Origin: Erodium maritimum
Taxonomy: Eukaryota; Streptophyta; Magnoliopsida; Geraniales; Geraniaceae
Length of the DNA: 64,000 nucleotides
Direction: 5' to 3'
Assembly (NCBI GenBank): GCA_963921825.1
Contig: OY997593.1
Coordinates: 47,290,039 to 47,354,038 of the forward strand
The position numbers and the translations under genes are program-made. The notes under the pieces are model-generated. The model was not told where the DNA came from. It did not search any database and worked only from the letters and a program-made list of their open reading frames with translations. Below, one piece after another: positions 25,281 through 36,600 of the stretch (the stretch's first letter is position 1; every line of letters starts with the position of its first letter).

Positions 25281-25816
25281 TCACTCGAAAGCCCATGCGT
25301 ACTCCTTGCGAATCTCAGCTTCCTCCTCGGGCGTGAAGTCGTTCTTTATGTTAAAGGTTTTGCGGATTTCCTCTGGAGTTTTGTTCTTTATCATCTCAGC
25401 CACTGCCTGGCATGTCAAGTCCAACAACCCCTTGATGTTCAAATAGTTGGCAGCCTACCAAAACAATCATCAATGTATCAAATTATATATGCAGCACAAA
25501 CACAACAATGTATCAGATTCAGATTTAAGAGAAAAGAGAGACGAACCAGGATGATATCAAAGAGGGTGGGCTGGTCGACCTTGACGAAATCCTTGTCCCA
25601 GGCAGCCAGGTCATCTTCGGACTCTATGTGCTTCTTGCAGTACTCGATGACCTTAGAGAGGATGTTGCCGGTGACGTTGGGAAGGGGGATGCCATTGTCG
25701 GCGCAGTCGTCTTCGATCATGTGCTTGATGGTCTGGGACTCCACTGCCACCGCCTCCTCCACCTCGAACGCCTCTCCGTCACTGCTCTTCAGCGTTATTT
25801 TCTTCCCACAAGACAT
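25281..25816 (-). CDS. SKP1: SKP1-like protein (SCF ubiquitin ligase adaptor)
   Basis: Exon 1 is 25816-25547 (90 codons) and exon 2 is 25454-25281. The 92-bp GT-AG intron is phase 0 and splits ...TLFDIIL from AANYLNIK..., the usual position in plant SKP1 genes. The protein is 147 aa. The N-terminal half is the BTB/POZ-like fold that contacts cullin 1 ([15 protein letters not shown]). The C-terminal half ([28 protein letters not shown], ending WAFE) is the surface that binds F-box proteins. It acts in the nucleus and cytosol as the linker in SCF E3 ligases. The acidic loop near residues 64-78 is short, as in many plant copies. Frame, splice sites and termini look intact, so this is probably functional. 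Which family member it is cannot be told. Confidence 0.93.
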
Positions 25817-25884
25817 GGCTTGATGGAGGTACCAACTCTTTAAATTTAAACCCTACGCTCTGATCGATTGTTATGGCGGACCAA

Positions 25885-25895
25885 TAATATATAAG
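25885..25895 (-). promoter_or_regulatory. TATA box of the SKP1-like gene
   Basis: On the minus strand the sequence reads CTTATATATT about 70-80 bp upstream of the SKP1 ATG. An ATTGG (inverted CCAAT) lies beside it. Spacing fits a short leader. Confidence 0.45.
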
Positions 25896-25899
25896 CCTT

Positions 25900-26160
25900 C
25901 TAGGGATCGTCGTGTTGTTTTATATACCCCATAGGTCGGTTCTATTTCCTATTCCCTTGTTGAAATTAACTCGGTTTTATTTCCTCTTTTCTTTTGGAAA
26001 TTATGTTCTATTAGGAGACAGATATTATGTTGCGGTTATTAAGAAACCAATCTCCATCTTTTAATCCGAATACCATAGGTTACTTCATTGTTTCAAGGGA
26101 TTTGAGTTGATTCTCTATATATACTCCTTTTTGAGTCGGGTGTCTTTCTAAAAACGATCA
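25900..26160. other. SKP1 upstream flank
   Basis: AT-rich DNA upstream of the SKP1-like gene. No recognised feature beyond the TATA box. Confidence 0.3.
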
Positions 26161-26164
26161 CTTG

Positions 26165-27091
26165 GATTCGTAAAAACGAAACTTGATGTTTTAATAGGTA
26201 CTCGCTGATACAAGGAGAAATCTTCGACCCGACAGCTCAGGTCCTTTCTGGATTGAATCGGACCCAATTATGGGTACATGCACGGGGCACCGCCCTTTTT
26301 CCTGACAAAGGCCACCGGAGAGGTCATCGGTGTTATGCTAGAGGAGAGCGTAGACATCCCTTGTGACTAAAGGGGTCTGTGTTGGAGCGTAGACGTTACC
26401 TAACCCTCAATTAGGGGTCAGGTAGCGCACCGTGGTCGGTCCACCTTCCCGAGATGTCAAGCGCTTATTAGAGATAACCCTCCCACGGTCTGTCCCATCT
26501 GCAAGGCTACTCATCCTATCTGGGACGCTGTCGGGCCCATTTGCGAGTCTGGTAGAGAAGAGAGACGTCGTGGGGGAGGCACTTGAAGATCAGGCGAGGG
26601 ATGGAAAACAGCCCCGCCATGAGGAATAATAGAAGCTCATGGCTTCAAGGACCTATCTAAGAAGGGGTCCCTGGCTCAAACCTCACCTCCTGTTAAAACT
26701 ATCGCGTTCAAGTTCGGTCACCCTCCTCAAGACAAAAAAAAATCTTCTCTATAGGATCAACTAATGTTTAGGCACTACTTTAAGCAGTCCTCTTTAGTTT
26801 CTGCACTTCAATTTCATTCAACTAGCACACTTTTTAAAGTTGTTTCTTATTATAAAGTTTACGATTATTATGTTTTAGAGTTTTTTGGACAAAGTACTTT
26901 AAGCAGTCCTCTTTAGTTTCCGCACTTCAATTTCTTTCAGCTATCACACTTTTTTAAAGCCATGTTCTATTGTAAAGTTTACGATTATTATGTTTTAGAG
27001 TTTTTTGGACAAAGACTTTCTGGGACTTCAGTCGTTGTAATGACTCTTCTATTCTAGTTTAATAAAATCTGCACCTTTCATTAAAAAAAAA
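26165..27091 (+). mobile_element. 5'-truncated LINE or retroposon 3' part with poly(A) tail
   Basis: The unit ends 'tagtttaataaaatctgcacctttcatt' plus eleven A (to 27091), the same 3' end type as the retroposons ending near 13535 and 23998. Upstream sequence (26300-26640) is moderately GC-rich with a broken frame and no recognised domain. A 119-bp tandem duplication is embedded near the end. The 5' limit is a guess. Confidence 0.45.
26777..27014. repeat. Tandem duplication, two units of 119 bp
   Basis: Unit 1 (26777-26895) and unit 2 (26896-27014) both start 'actttaagcagtcctcttt' and end 'ttttttggacaaag', with roughly ten to fifteen mismatches between them. They lie in the 3' part of a LINE-type element. 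Confidence 0.85.
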
Positions 27092-27702
27092 AAGGTTGTC
27101 AATCAAATATAAGATTTACAAATGTTACACTCTTAAATCAAGTGTTGTTTTAAAAATTAACGCGCCTCACGCGCGGCGATTTTTAGGGCGTCGTCGTTAC
27201 GAGCGCGTCGCCGCCAGAGTAGGAAGAACAGGTCGCGCCGGCCGCTGAGTTGCAGGGCTTGTACCGTTTTTTTTGGCCGGTAGTCACTCAGTGGAAGAGA
27301 TCGTAGGGAGTGATTCCGTGGTCGAGCGCAGTCGGGAGTTCATTGACGCCGTCAATTGGGATTGTGGATCTGTGGTTGAAATCGCCTCCGGCCTCATACC
27401 CGCCGCAACAGAACCAGATTAGTACATGCAGGTGTGACTTAGATCAGGTGTACTGTTAAGGTTCAGTGGGTTTGTAGTCGGAGCATAAGTCGGCCAGTAT
27501 TTTTTCGAACAAGTCATTGTGCAGTCGGCTTGTTGGTGATTGTCGAACCAATGACATGCTGCTTTGGGTTTTGCGGTGTTTGGTTAGAGGAAATCAATCC
27601 TTAGAGGATCAATTTGTTTTGAACTGTGAAGGGTTGCTCGTTTCCTCATTGGACTGAATTGACATTTCCGGCCAAGGTTCAGTGGCTTTCCCAGAGTACT
27701 CT

Positions 27703-28927
27703 ATGCTCTTGAATCAATCTCTTTTGTGGATTCACAGTTTTAGGCGGAAGATTAACATGTTGAGGGACGCGAGAAAAGGGAAAGCGCCGACCCGCTCGGA
27801 TTTGGTGAAACAGAGCTCGAGACCGAAATCAGTGGTCGTCGTTCCCAGTGGGAGTTCACACAACTCAAGCCGGTTTTCACCATCCAAGGAGGGTGACTTA
27901 TCAACTAAAAAGTCAATTGATTCAAATTTGCGACCATTTCTGACTGGGAGAGTCTCGACATTGATTCAGCGTTTGGAGGGTTCTGCCCATCCTTCCACAA
28001 GTCAGAAACCAGAGGAGACTCAGGTTCCTTCCTCGATCATCGAGAAATTGTTTGTCTGTAACTTGCCTCCGGGGAGAGACGGCGCCTGGTTGAAGCATTT
28101 GTTGGGTTCAGAAGGTATTACTTCATGTTATGTCTGCAAGCGTTCCAATCGTACTGTAAAACTTTTTGGTTTCGTTCAACTTGTCTCTGCCAGAGCAAAG
28201 GAAGCCATTGAAGCTTTTAGTGGTACAATGCAAGATGGATACAAATTGTTGGTAGCTCTAGCTCATGCTAGGCCCGTTCCTCACAAAGAGAATCGACAAA
28301 AATCACCTCCTTGTCAGCAATGGGTTCCCAAAGCACAGTAGAATTATGAGATTTTAGCTCAGGGCATTCCGATCGAAGGTTCTAGGGAGATGGCTCTCTC
28401 AAGTATTCTTGTTCTGGCACAAAACAATTGGTCTACCTCTTAGTACAACTTTCTACTGAAATCTATGGGTTTGGAGGATATAGTGTTACGTTCCTTTAGC
28501 AATAGAGTTTTTCTACTCACAATCATCAATCCTACTCTGAGAGATGAACTGAAGAAGGATAACTGGAACAAGTTGAAACCATGTTTGAAGTTTTAAGCAA
28601 TTCAGGGGATTTAGTTACTCTGGGAGGTTTTATTCAATGGGTCGTGGTGGAAGGAATTCCGTTTCAAGGAAGAACAGAGGACTCTGTTTTATCGGTTGGT
28701 AAGAAACTGGGTACAGTTTTACATCATCTCGTTGACACTTCTCCTGTTTCTGCTGCGTTTGACAAATCGTTCTTATTGATTCATAGCAATACAAAAATTT
28801 CCGCCCTAGTCTTCAATTTTCAGTTAGGGAATTCTGTATTCCCCCTTTGTATTACTGGAATTGGTGCTATGGATGTGCCGGAGTTGTTTTTTCCGAGCAT
28901 CACGGTACCAGACTCCTCCTCAGACTA
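27703..28927 (+). pseudogene. LINE ORF1 remnant with RNA-recognition motif
   Basis: The frame is open to a TAG at 28339-28341; likely starts are ATG 27703 or 27757. After a basic Ser-rich N-terminus (residues 1-110) comes an RRM with RNP2-like LFVCNLPP and RNP1-like KLFGFVQLV (about residues 120-195 from 27757). RRMs of this type are found in ORF1 of plant L1-clade LINEs and bind the element's RNA. Downstream stops and a frameshift break the protein. A second open stretch (28581-28928) matches the next segment of such ORF1 proteins (WVVVEGIPF...LG..L). Confidence 0.65.
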
Positions 28928-29449
28928 GGATTGAGAATGCCAAGTTGATAAAGCTGATCCTACAGATCTATCTCCTACTAAGGTCTCCAATACATTCTCA
29001 AACTCAGATAAGGGGCTCATTTCAATTTCGCGTTCAACTGAACCTCATGAGCCCGAAGCCCAGATTGTCTCGGTCAAATCAGTTGCAGACCATCTTCCCC
29101 GTGCTGCGCAAGTTTCCCCTTCAAACTCCCGGGTCTCACCAAAACGCCTGCAGAAAGTTAAGCCTGTTGTTGCGTATCAAGATCCGGTTTTGTCTCACCT
29201 CAGTTCTCGAAGCACAGAACGTCAAGCACGACAAGGAGTTTGGGATTATGTCAAACAGGTTGGCGTAAAGGCTTTAAAAATTGATGTAGTTTAATAATCT
29301 TGATTTAGAGATACCGGAACGTCTTGATCTGGAAGCTGATGAGGAGGATTTATACGAAGATGAATGTGATGATGAGGAATTGGAGGCCTTGAACTCCAAT
29401 TCTCTTGCTTTAGCCTTGAATTAAAGAGATGAAGTTCCTCTAATGGTGT

Positions 29450-29996
29450 GCGAGAGGAACAAACTCCGTCCAGAAGAGACGGAGTATTATTGTGGGCTCG
29501 TTGGTATTTGAGAACATGCTTTCTCTCCAGCCGAAGGGGTGTCTGGGGATTTATTGTCTGTTTGGAGATCTTTATCCCTTTCTGAAGTGCTCTGCAAGTC
29601 CTGCAAAATTGTTTTTGAAGATGTTTTTCTTCATTGTAGTTTGGCATGGAATTTCTGGGCAAGAGTTTACAGGTGGTGGGGAGTTGTTTATGTTCATCAT
29701 GCATCTACTACTTTGGTCTTATACAGTTGGGAGGGTTCATGGCCTATGAGATTTTGGCTTAAATGGCTTCGTGTTGCACATATTGCCTTGTGGGTGTTAT
29801 GGCTGAGGAGGAATGTTGTGGTTTACTCAAATATTTCTGGCACTGTTGAAGCATCTTTCTTTGAAGTTGCAACATCTATCTTTCAGCCTCCTTCGGGCAA
29901 CAGGTCTATTACTTTCGGAGGCAACCTTTGTGGTTTGGAAAGGAAGTCCGAGGCTTTGTTTGTGTTATGGCCTCTTTGTGTTTTTTTAGGCTAGTA
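29450..29996 (+). pseudogene. LINE ORF2 C-terminal remnant (zf-RVT type)
   Basis: The frame ending at 29992 contains VLCKSCKIVFEDVFLHCSLA followed by a Trp-rich stretch. This is the Cys/His cluster and 'W..W' region seen after the reverse transcriptase of plant LINEs. Its junction with ORF1 at about 29400-29460 marks the internal deletion. Confidence 0.6.
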
Positions 29997-30169
29997 GTCT
30001 TGTTGTTATGCTCTATACTTTCAGACTGCATTGTCTAGTTCTGTTACTTTTTACTTGTTTTTGTTTTCTCAGAACGGGCCACTCTGGCCATGTCTTCTGC
30101 TTTTCATTGTACCTTCCCCAAAGTATAATGAAATCTTCAAATCGCTTATCAAAATATATATATATAGGA

Positions 30170-30600
30170 GAGCAATCAGGTGCGAACCACCTGATTTGGT
30201 GCGAACCTGCGCACTGCGTGATGTCCGTCCGATGTGAATTTCGCGATGGCCCAGATTTGAACGCGTCATCAGTGGCACGCGTCGTAAATAAGTCGCGCGT
30301 GGGATTCATTTCAACTGATTTGCTATGGTTCGGGGGTATAAACGTACTTTTATCTACCCGTTCGCGCATAAACGTTTTGTGCTCACCAAAACACTTGCAG
30401 AATCGAGTTTTTAGCGAAACGAACATTTCGGAATCTGATTTTTTGAGCTTCCATTGCCTTGATATTCGTCTTCTGTGCGATTTCGAAGTGAATTTCAATA
30501 GTTCATTGTGTTGAGTTACAATTTTTGGTGTTTTTAGGGTTTTGATTCAATCTTGTTCGTTTGGTTATCTAGCTTTTTGATTATAGTAATCCGTTTGTAG
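30170..30600. other. Proposed left terminal region of the MULE and leader of the Ulp1 gene
   Basis: Immediately after the LINE tail the sequence 'ggagagcaatcaggtgcgaa' begins a CpG-rich stretch (30173-30330), then an AT-richer leader to the ATG at 30604. A small inverted repeat (CAGGTgcgaaccACCTG) lies at 30178-30194. Long frames on both strands here (30008-30514 plus; 30013-30498 minus) overlap each other and are probably chance. Confidence 0.4.
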
Positions 30601-30603
30601 AGA

Positions 30604-33600
30604 ATGAAGAACAAGGTTGCTGAATCTACAACATTCTGCAACAGGGACAACGAATCAGGTAATTTGAGAATATAGTGTTTGTAGTTTGCGGATTTTTTAT
30701 AGGTGCTATGTTTTCAGAGCGCTTGTGTTTTGCTTTTAGTGTACACCATTTCAAGTGAATAATGAAATACCATGAAATTATTCAACTATGAGATGATTTT
30801 GATCTACTTTTGAGGAAAACCAAGTTGTTGGTTGAGGTTTTGGGGTTTCTGTGTTGCGAGTATCTTGTTTTGCGGACTTTGTTTTTCTGTTTTGCGAATA
30901 ATGAATTCATGTTTTGCGATTATTCTTTACCCAATTTGCGGATAAAGAATTTATGTTTTGCGAGTGTGCGCACTCTGGTTTGAGAAACAGTTTTGAATAA
31001 TCCTGCATTTGATATGTGCGTATGTTTATTGTATGCATATATGCTCATTTTGGTTTGCAGATGTGTTTTGTAGTTGATGCATACCCTGTTATTGTGTTGA
31101 CCTGTTTTGATAATATGTTTTACCTTGTTTGCGGATAGTGAATATATGTTTTGCGAATTAGATTTATGTAGTTGCGGATAGTGAATTTATGTTTTGCGAA
31201 TATATAGTATCTTGTTTGCGGGCACTGTTTTTCTTTCTCGTGAATATGCAATGTTTTTGTATATTGTCTGTTTTGCTGAAATGCTAACCCTTGTTTGCGA
31301 ATTATAGATAAAACTCCGGATACAGTGGTACCTCTTCTTTTAATGGATAGGCCATCCACAGAGGCTGATGTTGGTGAAGGAAATACGACTCTTGCTAATA
31401 TGTTGAAGGAGCAGAAGTCTATTAAGAATAAAAATAAACGAAGACTTTCAATTAAGAAGAAGAAGGTAGCTGAGGTTCGTGAATGTCTCGATGTAGCTGT
31501 CCGACCTGCTATAGTTGGAAAGAAGAGAAGTGGAGAATTAGCTGTTGAGAAGAAGAATGTTAAGCGCACCAAGGGTTGTGAGTTTGATAGAGTTGTCCCG
31601 TTATCTGATAAGGTTGGCGTGGATGCTATTTTGAAGACCAGGTCATCTCCAAAGAGATTGGTTGAGTTGGTGGAGAGTTTGAATAAACGCCAACAAGAAG
31701 CAGTGCGTGAAATTGGGTTTGGGCACATTCTTCATTTGGCTGTGAAGATCATTACAAGCAAGATTGGATATTACCTGGTGTCTAAGTATAACCATCTTAG
31801 CTCATCAATGGAATTGCCAGATGCCAAATTGCGTATCACAGAGAATGAAGTGCATGAAACTTTGGGCATTCCAAATGGTGTGCGCGACGTCATAGTCGAT
31901 AAGTGGGCCACCCTGTGCACTGATGAACTTAAATTGTGGCAGCAGCAGTTCGATACAAAAGACAAAGGCGAGTTCAAGCGTCTTATCACCAGTAAGCAGT
32001 TGGTTGATGAGATGAAGACGCAAATTGAAGGGGGAGATGATTTCAAAAGAAACTTCATGATGTTGTTTGTCACTTGCATGATCGATTCCGGGAATGATGG
32101 TTATGTGAATCAGTCATGCTTCCGTTCTATCGTTGATGTATCTCACATACAAGATTTTAATTGGTGCAAATTCTTAGTCAAGAGACTTGTGGATACAAAA
32201 CAAGCCTGGTTAAAACCCGATGGTTCAAAGAATTTTTATGGACCAATCACTTTCTTGTTGGTAAGTTTATTTATCATTTTAACGTGTTGCATTTTATATC
32301 TAATAAACTGTTATGTTATATTCATGTGACCTGTCTTTTCCTTTCAATGATGTAGTTGTTTTATCTTGATCGTGTTGAAGTCAGCACGTGTGAGGTTCCT
32401 AGGGCGTGGCCGTCTTTGATTGGATGGAATACTGCATTGGTGAACAGAAAAGTCGGTGATGAATTACAGTGTGAGTCATTTGGAATGGGTCACATACGGA
32501 GGGAGGGTCCTCCACGTGTTAGGGAGGAAGATAATGTTGCTCAGCATCCACCACCTAACGTAAATAGGAATAATGAAAGTGGTGATAGAAATGGTGGAGA
32601 TCCGCCGGCCCCGAATACCCCCCCTTTTCATAGTGAAAGGTGTTCTGCAGAGGTATTCTATTATTTAATTAAGTTTTTTGTGGGGGAATTATGTTTTTCA
32701 AATGTACAGTTAGGTTTATTGATTGACTTGTTTTTTTTGCGGATAGTGAACATATGTTCTGCGAATATGCTTTACCTGGTTTGCGGACAGTGAATTTATG
32801 TTATGCGAACAGTGAATATATGTTCTGCGAATAGTGAATATATGTTCTGCGTTTAGTGATATTGTGTTTTGCGGATAGTGCATATATGTTTTGCGAATAT
32901 GCTTTACCTAGTGATGTGGACATAAAATACATCTATTTTAGATGTCATTAGCCCACATTTGTGCTCTTTTTAGTCCCGAGTTAGTATGAAATGATGCATT
33001 TTACTCTCGTATTGTGTATTTGGTCTTGTTTCAGGGTTCATCAAGTTTTCGGGGCAAAAAGGGGCAATTCGGGAGTGAAACGGAGCAAATTTGGAAGTTG
33101 GACATAAGTGTCAGCAACATGCACCAGTTTGTTGCACGCCGTGCAACAAACTGGTGCACTCTGGACAGAGGAGTCAAGAAAATGCACCAGTTTGTTGCAC
33201 GGCGTGCAAGAAACTGGTGCAACTTAAGTGCACCAGAAACTTGCACGGCGTGCAAGCGACCGTGCAAGCGTCAAAAACGCGATTTCCAGTTGCGTTTCCT
33301 TTTTTTTTTATCAGAGTTAACCCGTCATATAAAAGGGAATTTAGGTCAGATTGGAGGGGATCACGAATTGGAGGAGAAAAACACACTTTGGAGCTTGGAG
33401 AACTTGGAGAGAAGATCGAAGCAAGAGATTAGAACATCAAGGTTTTGTGTAATTGAATTGAAACTTGATATTGGTATTACTCTTAATGTTCAATATGAAT
33501 CTCAGTGTTTTATTCATCTCTATGTGTTCTTATTCTCGCACTATGAACTAAACTCTCATGATCTAGGGCTAGGGGTGAAGATGTGATGAGTGGAATTAAC

Positions 33601-36600
33601 TTGTTTGGGTTATGCATTTGTTAACTAGCATTAGGATTTCGTTTATTTAATTCCGTTCGTAATGCTACATTGTCTTGATCACGTATATGTATGATTTAAT
33701 CTTGTTAACCAACAATTGAGAAATGAGGTTAGGAAGAGGAAAAAGGAATTAAATAGCTCGGGTTTTAATCTAAGCCAGAATATGGTTAGACTGACACGAG
33801 TGCAATAGCCATAGGAGTAAAACCCGAAAGTTAGAGGAATTCATAGAATATAATGCTATATACCGCTCTACACCTAGATTAGAGATAATTAGGTGGACCG
33901 AGTATGTTAGGGTCCTAATACGATCGAGAGATGGTTAGGACTATACTTAGAGAATTCCCGTTGCCCTCAGAATAATATTAGTTGCAAATGTATACCGAAC
34001 CCCGTTAAATCATTCATCACATTCGAACCCCGTTAATGTCCTAGATCGCTTTTTATCTCTGATTTACAATCTTGTTGTGACTTTGTGCTTATTTTCGGAT
34101 CATTCATATAATCTCGTTACTCGCATGAATTTATATTTTACAAAACCAAACCAATCACCGTTATAGGAATAGCTTGATTATCGGATTAACTAACTAAAGA
34201 GCTGGTCTAATTTCTCCCTTGGGTACGATATCTCGGACTTAAAACCCGAATACTACTTGACGACCGGTACGCTTGCCGTACCATTCTGAGGGTTAAATCT
34301 CGGAGTGTCAAGTTAATGGCGCCGTTGCCGGGGAGCAACTAAGGCAACTCTGATACGTTTATAATTCGTATTAAGACTATTTCATTTTCTATTTATTTTA
34401 TTTAATTTAATTTTGTGTATGCAATTACGGTCTCACCCCTCTCCGAGTTTGTTAACTACAGATATTTCAGAGGTCGAGAGGAACGCTAGGATTGCAACGT
34501 CAAGGGAAGAAAGCTATGAGTCATCACTCTGAAACGAGTCATCACTCGGATAATGAGGATAACCAGGATGACATTCAAAGGGAAGAAATCCAGACGAGGA
34601 ATGAAAACCCAATCAGGGAGCACAATCGGGTTCCTCCGGGCTTTAATCCATTGTTTGCTCCGGAAGAACCACCAAGGCAAAGTGTAAAACCCGCTTCGCT
34701 TCAAAAGGGTATTAAATTTGCAACCTGAAAACCGTAGGGTAGGTTTCTGAAACAAGTGGTAAAGCAAAAAAAAAAAAACAAAAAAAAACTAGCAGGCCAG
34801 GCCTGTTTCGGCCAGCCAGCCGTTTGGGCCTTGGGCCCGTTTCTCAGCTGAGGCCCGAGAGGGCCGGCCCATTGCGTTTCTGATAAAAGCTGAAACCCTA
34901 GGGTTTCAGCATCAGAAACGCAGCCTCCCTCTCCTTCGATCCTCTCAACCCTCTCGGTCCAGCCTCCCTCTTCCTTCGTCGTCCTCGCCGAACTCCGGCC
35001 GTCCACCACCGTTTCCGGCCGCCACCTCCCTCGCCACCCTCGTCCCGTCTTCTTCTCCCCCATCCCGACCCCGTCACCACCTCCGTCCAGCCACGCAACC
35101 ACCGTCCCCGACCCTCTCATCCTCCGTCGCCGGCCGTCCCCGACCACCATCTCCCTCACCTCTCGGCCATCCTTCGCCGCCGTCTTCTCCTCCGTCCGAT
35201 TCACGACCACACCGCCGCCCCCGTCCCCTTTCCCTCATCTCCGTCCAACCACGCCACCACCGAGCTCCTCTTCTCCGTCCAGCATCGACCACCATCGCCG
35301 TCTCCTTCGTTCTCCGCCCCTCACGCTCGCCACCGTCCAGATCTACCCAGCCGTCGCCCCGAGCCACCACCTCCGGCCAGCTCGGGTCCCCGACCATCCT
35401 CTCCCGTCTCCCTTCTCCTCGTCGCCGTCCGCACGGCCGGCAAGCTCAGCCGAGCCACCACCACCGCCGTTCCCACCGCCGCTCTCCACCGCCGCCACCG
35501 TTCGTTCCCACGGTTAGGCTTCGGCCGGCTACGCCCTTACCGGTGGTCAGCCGGTTGTGAAAACCGAGTCCCCGTTATTTTTCGTTATCGAGTTATTATT
35601 CCCTTTACCGCTATTTTATGTTGTTCTGGATCTGGCTCGGTTTGAACCGTTGTCATTTTGAATCTGAATTGTAAGGAAATCAAAGAAAGTGTGAAGTTGT
35701 TGTTATGTTTCAAAACTAATGAAAATTATCGATTAAAAGGGAAAGTGATTAAAAACGACTTAGATCCGTTAATTGAGAAAACGAAGTTGTTTTAAACGGA
35801 AAGAAAATCAGAGTTTAATTAAAAAGGAACTCTATTTGAAACGAAAAACAATTGTCTAAGGGAAAAAGGGGAAAAAGGAACCGGTTTCGAGTTCTTAAGA
35901 AAAAAATGATAAAACTAGATCGGGTTAAATTAAAAAGGGTTTTAAAACGAAATTCTGTCATTAAAATTAAACTTGAGTTAAGTTAAATCGAAAAGGGAAA
36001 ACGAAATCAAATCGGCTTTAGAAGTGTTTTGGACCAAAATCTCGGGTTTGGAAACGAGCAGAAAGGAAACCGTTTTGTTTTAAAAATCAAAGTCGGAATT
36101 AGATAAAACAAAGGAGTTTCAAAGACGGTTTGAGTTAAAATTGGTTTTAACTGGATTTTGGATCAACCTGAGTTCGGTGCGCGGGTGCTGGAACTCGATC
36201 CGTCGTAATACCACTTTTATCCCGCTCAAGTGGGAAGGACGACTGTCGGATTTAAACTGGACTAATCGTAACCTTTAACTTAACGGCGGAACCGTTATTA
36301 ATTTATGGCTTTCGTGTTATCTTTAGAGTCCGGCTTCGATCGAAGTGAAGCTCGGAGGTAGCAAGCCAGAACGTCAGCAGCTAGGAAGCGTAGCGGTTGC
36401 TCTTCAGTTGAGGTAGGGAAAAGTAGCCGGATCTCGGCCCTGATTAGGGAAAGTTAATAGTAGAATTGCATGTGACACCGGGGTGTCGTGGGTTGAGTAG
36501 ACTTATTTAAATATTAGAAAAGCATGATACAGGATTGTAGCGTTCAAGAGAAAAGCATGTGACACTTAGTAGTGTCGTAGGAGCAGAGAACTTAGCGTTA

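Larger units (their letters stand above)
27130..30165 (+). mobile_element. LINE deletion derivative (ORF1 plus ORF2 tail)
   Basis: A GC-rich leader (27160-27680) precedes an ORF1 with an RRM and a following degenerate ORF1 part. The sequence then jumps to the C-terminal zinc-binding/RNase H-side part of ORF2. Endonuclease and reverse transcriptase are missing. The 3' end is 'aatcttcaaatcgcttatcaaaa' followed by a TA-rich tail at about 30165. It directly abuts the left end proposed for the MULE. Confidence 0.65.

Noticed and set aside
25272-25823. 183-codon plus-strand frame over the SKP1 gene
   Set aside because: It is antisense to two well-conserved SKP1 exons.
30008-30514. Long open frames on both strands at the MULE left end (168 and 161 codons)
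   Set aside because: They overlap each other almost completely, have no motif, run through the LINE tail into the MULE end and lack credible starts.
33014-33586. 190-codon frame with Cys-rich repeats
   Set aside because: It lies entirely in the Athila LTR, recurs in the 3' LTR, and its Cys/His content comes from the GCACCAG hairpins.
34698-35520. Arg/Gly-rich frames on the minus strand
   Set aside because: Equivalent GC-rich centre of solo LTR C; same composition effect.
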